A stretch of DNA of 64,000 nt from Anseranas semipalmata. Its lineage: Eukaryota; Chordata; Aves; Anseriformes; Anseranatidae. The notes under the pieces were generated by a model. That model did not search any database. It was not told where the DNA came from and saw only the letters and a program-made list of their open reading frames with translations. Both the position numbers and the translations under genes were made by a program. Where the stretch lies: the NCBI GenBank assembly GCA_013399115.1, contig VXAA01003990.1, forward strand, positions 870,436 to 934,435, given 5' to 3'. Of the stretch, positions 58,400 through 64,000 are shown in pieces; positions within the stretch are counted from its first letter, which is position 1; each line of letters opens with the position of its first letter.

Positions 58400-59535
58400 A
58401 TAGAGGACAGCCTGCCCAGAAAGTGCAGGTAGAGACAGCATTTTGTGACTAGACTGCTTAAGATGAAAATAAGTAATATGACTTTAAAAGACAGAATCAG
58501 GAAGGCAAAGGCACAAAATGATAAGAAGTCATTCTGTAAGAGGAAAATAAAGTAAGTGCTGAAGGAAAGCTATTGACAGATGATCTCTTGAAGGCCAAAA
58601 GCTTTTTTGCTTCAGCTTTCATTGAACATAATGACTAAAATTGGGTGGTTTAAGTACAGTATGACAGAGAAAAGGTAAGATCTCCTGCTAGAATAGGGGA
58701 AGAAAAAGCTAGAGAGTGCTTAGGTAAATTAGAGACTTCCATAGCAGCCACATCATTCATCTTACCTGGCTAGAGCCCTCTCAGACTAATTCTTGTTGCA
58801 AGTACTCTGCAAAAACTGGCAGAGTTCACATGAGGATCCAGAAGAGGGAGAAGGATAAGCAGCATTCCCTCTCTAAAAGAGCACAGCTGGAACCATAGAT
58901 GTGATACATTGGCTTCAATTCCCAGAATAGGGCTGGAACAAATAATAAAAATAATCCATAAGCACCTACAAGTTAACAATACAAATAACAGTCCCATGGG
59001 CACGCTGTATCAATTTGAATTATTTCCACCTCTGACAACATAACAGGTCTTTTGAAAAGAAAAGAGCTAGAAAATGTTTGTATACAGTGATTTTAACAAA
59101 ATTTTTGACACTGCCTCATAAAGGCAATCCATGGAGACATGATCTAGATGAAATCCTGACTGACTGAATGAAAAAAATGGCTGGTACAGTGCCCTCAGTT
59201 ATTTTCATGAATGATCTGGATGTCACATATGTGTCATGTATACGTCACATAGGTTTCATAACATCAACATGGGAGAAGCAGCAGGAGAGAGTTATCTACA
59301 AGAACAAACTGGAGAAATGGTCTGCCAAATAGATATGGCGTTGTTCACATAGGACTCTTGCCTACATGGTACTCTCAGCCAGGAATAACCACCTGGACAA
59401 GTAAAGGATTCAGAACAAATGCATAGGTTCTGTGGGAAAGATGCCTGAGGAGCAGTCAATCCTTTCTCATGGCAGAAGGATAGACTAGATATCTCTTATT
59501 TTCCCCTCCAGCCCTATTTTCTGCTCTTCTTGCAA
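58400..59535 (+). mobile_element. Ancient CR1 LINE relic spanning reverse transcriptase and 3' end
   Basis: Decayed CR1-family LINE with no useful open frame, identified from ordered ORF2 motifs on the plus strand: KAKAQNDKKSFCKRKIK (58502-58552; family NKKSFFKYINSKRK), LTDDLLKAKSFFASAFIE (58573-58626; family VTDDAEKAEVLNAFFASVF), LEQIIKIIHKHLQ (58933-58971; family ILEQIIKQSICKHL), YSDFNKIFDTAS (59083-59118; the reverse-transcriptase YLDFSKAFDTVS box) and PSVIFMNDLDV (59192-59224; family LFNIFINDLDD). The second to fourth are in one frame. It ends with a degraded CR1 3' tail, TAGACTAGATATCTC and TCCAGCCCTATTTTCT (59480-59525). The FADD box and much of the C-terminus are lost. The 5' limit is approximate. 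Confidence 0.85.
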
Positions 59536-61625
59536 AAGCTAAGGATAAGCAGTTAGAAAGTTACAGTTCTACACTTCTATTCAGTGGGAAGAAGGACCTC
59601 TTGCTAAGGGACTCCTCTTTCATCATTTGTTGTCACAATATTTCCATACATAATTATAGGATGATTTCTAAATTCCTCAGAAATTAATCACACTGAATTA
59701 GGTTTCCCAGTAAGGGCTCCATAATTTAACATGGATGCTTTGAGGAGCTGCTTTTTGTTCACCATTCATCTTTGGTCTTCTAGAAATTGTGATTTTGTGG
59801 CAGTTTTGACAAAGATAATTGAAATAAAGAGCTTAGACGTCCTGAAGACCTCCCAACCAGTGCAGATAGGTCCAACCAAGAACCAATTATACTGGTCAGG
59901 TTAAAAAGCATCCATAAACTACACAAAGTTATTGGATCAGGTATCAGGGAGGCAACTGTTGAGATCTGAGCTAAAGCTGGCTTCTTTTTATGTTTTAGTG
60001 CAGCTCTACTGTCATCATGGGGAGCACTTTAAGCCAAGGGCTTTTCATACCTGGAGAATGATTTGAGCAGTGTAGGAGCAAACAGAGACAATGCATCAGC
60101 CAGGACGGAGATGTTGTCTGGAGAGCTCCGAGTTAAAAAATAGCCTTCATTTTTGTTGTCTAACAGAACTGTTCAACAGCGTAAATACAAGTAAATATCT
60201 TTGACAAGGACAACTATCCCAAGTCTGTTTCAATTCATTTTAGTTCAAGAAGGAAATAATTCCCCTTGGAATCCAAATCCTCCAGATCGCTTAGGCTCCA
60301 TGACAACCTGCATGGAGGAAGTTGTGTTGGGGTAGCTGGCCGCTCTGTTTCATTTTTTAGAAGTCAGATGAAATTATCTTGACATTCTTAAAGTGAACAG
60401 TTGCCAGAAGTTTCTTCTCCATGAGACACAGAGATTTTTTCCTTTCGGTGAGAGTCAAATCTTTTTTGACATGCCGTAATGTCACGCAAAATGGAAATCT
60501 TGAATTTCCAGCCATTCCTGGCTGGTCAAGAGCTGCTTGTGCTATAAAAAGACAAAATAGCTCGGAAGAATTATAGCCACCTCAGGGGTGGAGGGCTGGG
60601 ACACAGACGTTGCAGCTCAAAGGTTCACACTTGCTCACTTACTCCCTTTGGCTTTCACTGATGCTTCAGTGCCCTGGTGCCACAATTGCCTTTGAAAATG
60701 TTTTTCTGAATGATTTATTCTTAGTTGTACAAGAAAGCTACCACAAAAGCAGGTGTGGGACTCTAATTTTCGGTAACAGACCAGGGAAAATTATGTGTTT
60801 GTTTTCCTGCCCATCTGCTCTGCAGTGATGATGGGACCTAAAGCAGTGTTTCCACTTAGTTTCTATGGTTTAATAATCATCAAATTCTCATACAGAGTTT
60901 GTGTCCTGCGCCAAGTTTTTCCGCTAACCAGCCCGAAACATCTTTGCTCCTGAGATGAAATAAGATCAGATTCATTAAGACCAGCCTGGCCATAAGGAAA
61001 GCATATAGACATTTATTTGAAAAGAAAATGCCTAAAATTCCTTAATCCCAGATAATTTACTCTCTGCTAAATATCAGGTGATGCAAAGGCATGCAGTTCA
61101 TAGCAATTTTATGAATCAGAGCTTGGGAAGGCTAATTAATGTACACTGGGCTGCGTGCTGTGGGCCAGGACACAGGAGAATGGTGCGAGAAGAAAGTGTG
61201 TTGATGATTTCAGGTTCTGCTGATGCTCAGTCAAATGCCTACATGAAATACAGATGAATAAAGCTACTTACACACCTTTTCAAGAAGAAGCTTTCCCAAG
61301 TGACTTCTTCACCAAACATAAAGTGCCTTGGATTTTCAATGGTCAAGAATATTTTGAGTGTAAACACACTAATAAATTTACAAAATAATAAGTATTTATT
61401 TTTTCCTTTACCTTTCATGTATTTTTCTTTTAACTTTAATCACAGCATAGGTGAGGTGAAAAATCTAATTCAAAATTTTACATTGTATTCTTGAGGGAAT
61501 TTTTCCCTGCAATATATCTGGATAAGTTATACTTTGATACTCAGATCATTTGAGGATTTTCTTTTTTCTTTTGTAGCAAATGGGATATTCACACAGTGCT
61601 TTATGCTTTGGCTTTTACTCATAGA

Positions 61626-61656
61626 TTTTTTTTATTTTTTATTTTTTTATTTTTTT
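61626..61656 (+). repeat. T-rich low-complexity (T5-8 A)n
   Basis: T-runs of about 6-8 bases separated by single A. Low-complexity tract. Confidence 0.85.
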
Positions 61657-61804
61657 GGCAGTGGGCCTGCTGGTTTGGATAAGTCTTTTCTATACTGAAT
61701 TTGCCAAACTGGAGTTCATTCCAGTACCACAGTGCCATGGTAGTGCTTCACCATGGACCTAGTGCTAAGCACTGATCATAAACAGAAGCCTAAGGATAGC
61801 ATAA

Positions 61805-61834
61805 TTACACACACACAGAAAAAAAAAAAAAAAA
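61805..61834 (+). repeat. Short (CA)n followed by poly-A (16 A)
   Basis: A short run of AC/CA dinucleotides (61805-61816) is followed by 16 A (61819-61834). Simple repeats. No retrocopy recognised. Confidence 0.85.
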
Positions 61835-64000
61835 GTTAAAAAGACAATATGCCTGATTCTTCTCTGCAAGAACTGGGAGAAAGACCAGAAGAAATCAGCA
61901 ACGAATGTTTTGATTGAGTATCAGATGGAAGAAAATTTCCTTAATGTGAAGTTATTAACACACTGGACAGAGCTACTTTCTGATTTTATTGTTAGTGAGG
62001 AACATTACGGTCAGCTACCAATACTTTGTGAAAGGAAAGAAGCAATTAACAGAGAATGAAGACATCTTCTAATCCAATGGTTTGAAAATGATGGCTTTCC
62101 CTCTGATAAAACCCAACAGCCTTGGAGGTTTCCCAGCGAAAAAAAGAAGGATTTGGTTCACCAACCTCTTTTACACCTCCAAGGCTCTCCAGACTTCATT
62201 CACATCTCTGTACATCAAGATATGCAGTGCATGTCAAGAAATTCAGAGAGAAACAAGTTACAAGGGGGCTGTACAGGAGCTACGAAACGAAGAAAACACA
62301 CAGAATGGTGGAAGAGGTCAGACTAAAATTGGTTATGCTCATGCTGATTGGTGGTAATGGAATGTCTAGAGCTGAGACTATGTCAGTGTTCAGCAGTACA
62401 GTTGCAATGGTACAATTGTTTATCGCTATTTGGAGAGAGAATTACACAAAAGACAAAGGGATTGTTTAGGATGTTAGAAGAGAGAAAAGCAGAATAAATG
62501 AGATATTATGAAAAGGCATTTTAAGGTGAAATATGCAGAAACTTCCATGTTTGAAGTTGAATAATGAAATGTATTAGCTCATGAAAAGAAGAACAGACCA
62601 AAACTCTGCAAAGTGTGCAGTAGGGAACCAGCCAGCATCAGCAGAGCAGCAGGCTAGAGGAGCTCACAGATTTGCTTTCCATGTCTGGTTTCTCCAATTT
62701 GGTAATCCGCAGGCTGGATTTAGGTAATCCTGTAACTCTGGCCTGTTTATTCAGAGTTTTCCAAATTTATCCAAACCACTCATTGTGGGAAGCTGCCTGG
62801 TAATGTGCACAAAGTCAGAATTATGTGCTGCTTTCTTGTCCTGCCTGGAAATGCCACAGAAACCACCTCTCTGGGGGACCTCAGCACTCACCCTTCCCAT
62901 TCCTTGAAGGGAAACAAGCCTGATGGTGGGGAAAACTGAAAACCAGGGTCATTAATAGCTTTCCTTGCTCACAGAGCAGGAACTGCACAAGCAAAGATGG
63001 TAACTCCCCGTCACATAGACCAACTGCTTTCTACAGGCTCCAGGTTCAAAAGCATTTGGAGGCACTGACTCAGGGCCAGCCTCAGCAAAATGAATAAGTA
63101 CACCAGCTCAGACAGTTTTCCACATCGTCAATGTTTTGTTAGTGCTTGCTCAACACGGGGCTCTGCTAGCTTCCTGAGGGAGAGGCTGCGTGGCAGCTCC
63201 TTGCCTTGGCTTCAGATCCCAAATATCAGCCCTCAGCCCCGATCCCAAAGCTCGCTATGGACCAGGTCCAGGTGCTTGAGCAGTTTTACAGCTCTGCTGC
63301 TTCCCAGCTCCATGCTGCCCCAGGCAGACCATTACCCGCACCCAGACATCTGAGTTTAAAGCTGGCTTAGAGCACGTGGGTGCTGCTGCAACCCTATCTC
63401 CATGCTCTGGTGTAAACCTGGCCTCTGGTTTTACACCAGCCATGGAGGCTCCTTCAGTGCTAGCTGCAGGGAGACCCCTGCCTCATCCATAATTTAACAA
63501 AGCTGGTTCAAATAAATGCAATAAAAGCTGAATCTCCCTTTAAATGTTACAGCCCATGGGCAGACCCCTAAGTAAGAGTCAGAGGACTACCACAAAGCAC
63601 GCGAAGAGAAAGGGGAAATGGATTTCACCCCAGTTACAGTGCTGACAGCACTCATTCCTTCTAGCTTCACAAAATTAACCGGCCTATACCATCGCAAGGA
63701 GCCAGGTGAACTGTGTGAAACACCGTTAGCAATGCCCTCCATCGCCCCGCTGCCTGGCTGACCCCCTCGTGCCGGAGCAGGTCCCGCCGCTCAGCCTCAA
63801 GCCCCCAGCAGCAGCTGAGGGAACACGTGGGTCGTGCTTGCCCATGGCTTTCCGACATGGCGGTGGCATTCAGCAATGCTGAATGCCATAATTTGAGCAC
63901 CGAAACGAAAGGGCCTCAGCTGGGGGGGAAACAGAAAAGCAGGAAGAATGGCCATCTCCACACAGATTATGAGAGATAGATTACAGTCAACTGAAAAAAA

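Larger units (their letters stand above)
59536..64000. other. Unique AT-rich DNA, no gene seen
   Basis: No gene is supported. A TATAAAAAG sequence at 60543-60551 precedes a 72-codon frame (60610-60828) whose only ATG is internal (60661); I do not accept it as a gene. T-rich low-complexity DNA lies at 61626-61656, and a CA run plus 16-base poly-A at 61805-61834. The frames at 62082-62357 and 62122-62469 overlap each other and have no recognisable domain. The final 700 bases are somewhat GC-richer. Confidence 0.5.

Noticed and set aside
60543..60828. TATAAAAAG followed about 65 bases later by a 72-codon frame.
   Set aside because: The frame opens with TTG, its only ATG is internal, it has no homology I recognise, and a single TATA-like word is expected by chance in AT-rich DNA.

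Overview
The window looks like non-coding DNA from a bird genome draft assembly. A turtle or crocodilian is less likely. The evidence is the repeat content: every recognisable interspersed element is a CR1-type LINE, most are 5'-truncated copies ending in the octamer-like CR1 tail (ATTCTATG or ATTCTGTG type), and no Alu, B1 or L1-like sequence is visible. The DNA is mostly AT-rich with isolated GC/CpG-dense patches. Two runs of N (207 bases at 22884-23090 and a single N at 49473) show it is a draft assembly.

No protein-coding host gene can be supported. The longest open frames outside repeats (for example 37727-38341 on the minus strand and 4003-4590 on the plus strand) have no recognisable domain, no convincing exon structure and low-complexity composition, so I leave them out. 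No tRNA, rRNA, snRNA, known microRNA or CRISPR array was recognised. The window is best read as intergenic or intronic sequence.

Layout: 1-6.4 kb unique AT-rich DNA with homopolymers; 6.39-6.60 kb a CR1 3' end (+); 7-16.7 kb unique DNA with a hairpin-like repeat at 11.6 kb; 16.7-17.7 kb an ancient CR1/L3-like LINE relic (+); 22.2 kb a two-phase pentanucleotide microsatellite; 22.8-23.5 kb a fairly young CR1 interrupted by the assembly gap (+); 25.0 kb a phased A-tract array; 27.16-27.44 kb a CR1 3' end (+); 27.4-41.3 kb unique DNA with GC-rich patches at 32.8-33.8, 35.2-35.7 and 39.8-40.5 kb; 41.30-41.66 kb a CR1 (-); 49.39-50.17 kb a CR1 (-) with about 200 codons of ORF2 and a probable collapsed gap; 55.4 kb an imperfect palindromic repeat; 57.17-57.66 kb the strongest CpG-dense patch, carrying nested palindromes with back-to-back EGR-type sites beside a G-quadruplex motif; 58.4-59.5 kb a second ancient CR1 relic (+), recognisable from reverse-transcriptase motifs in the correct order; 59.5-64 kb unique DNA.

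There is no operon-like or pathway organisation. The most useful points are the two degraded LINE relics that open frames do not show, internal evidence that both assembly gaps lie inside CR1 copies and are mis-sized, and the compact CpG/EGR/G4 cluster at 57.46-57.50 kb, which is the best candidate regulatory element. I found no new biological system here.
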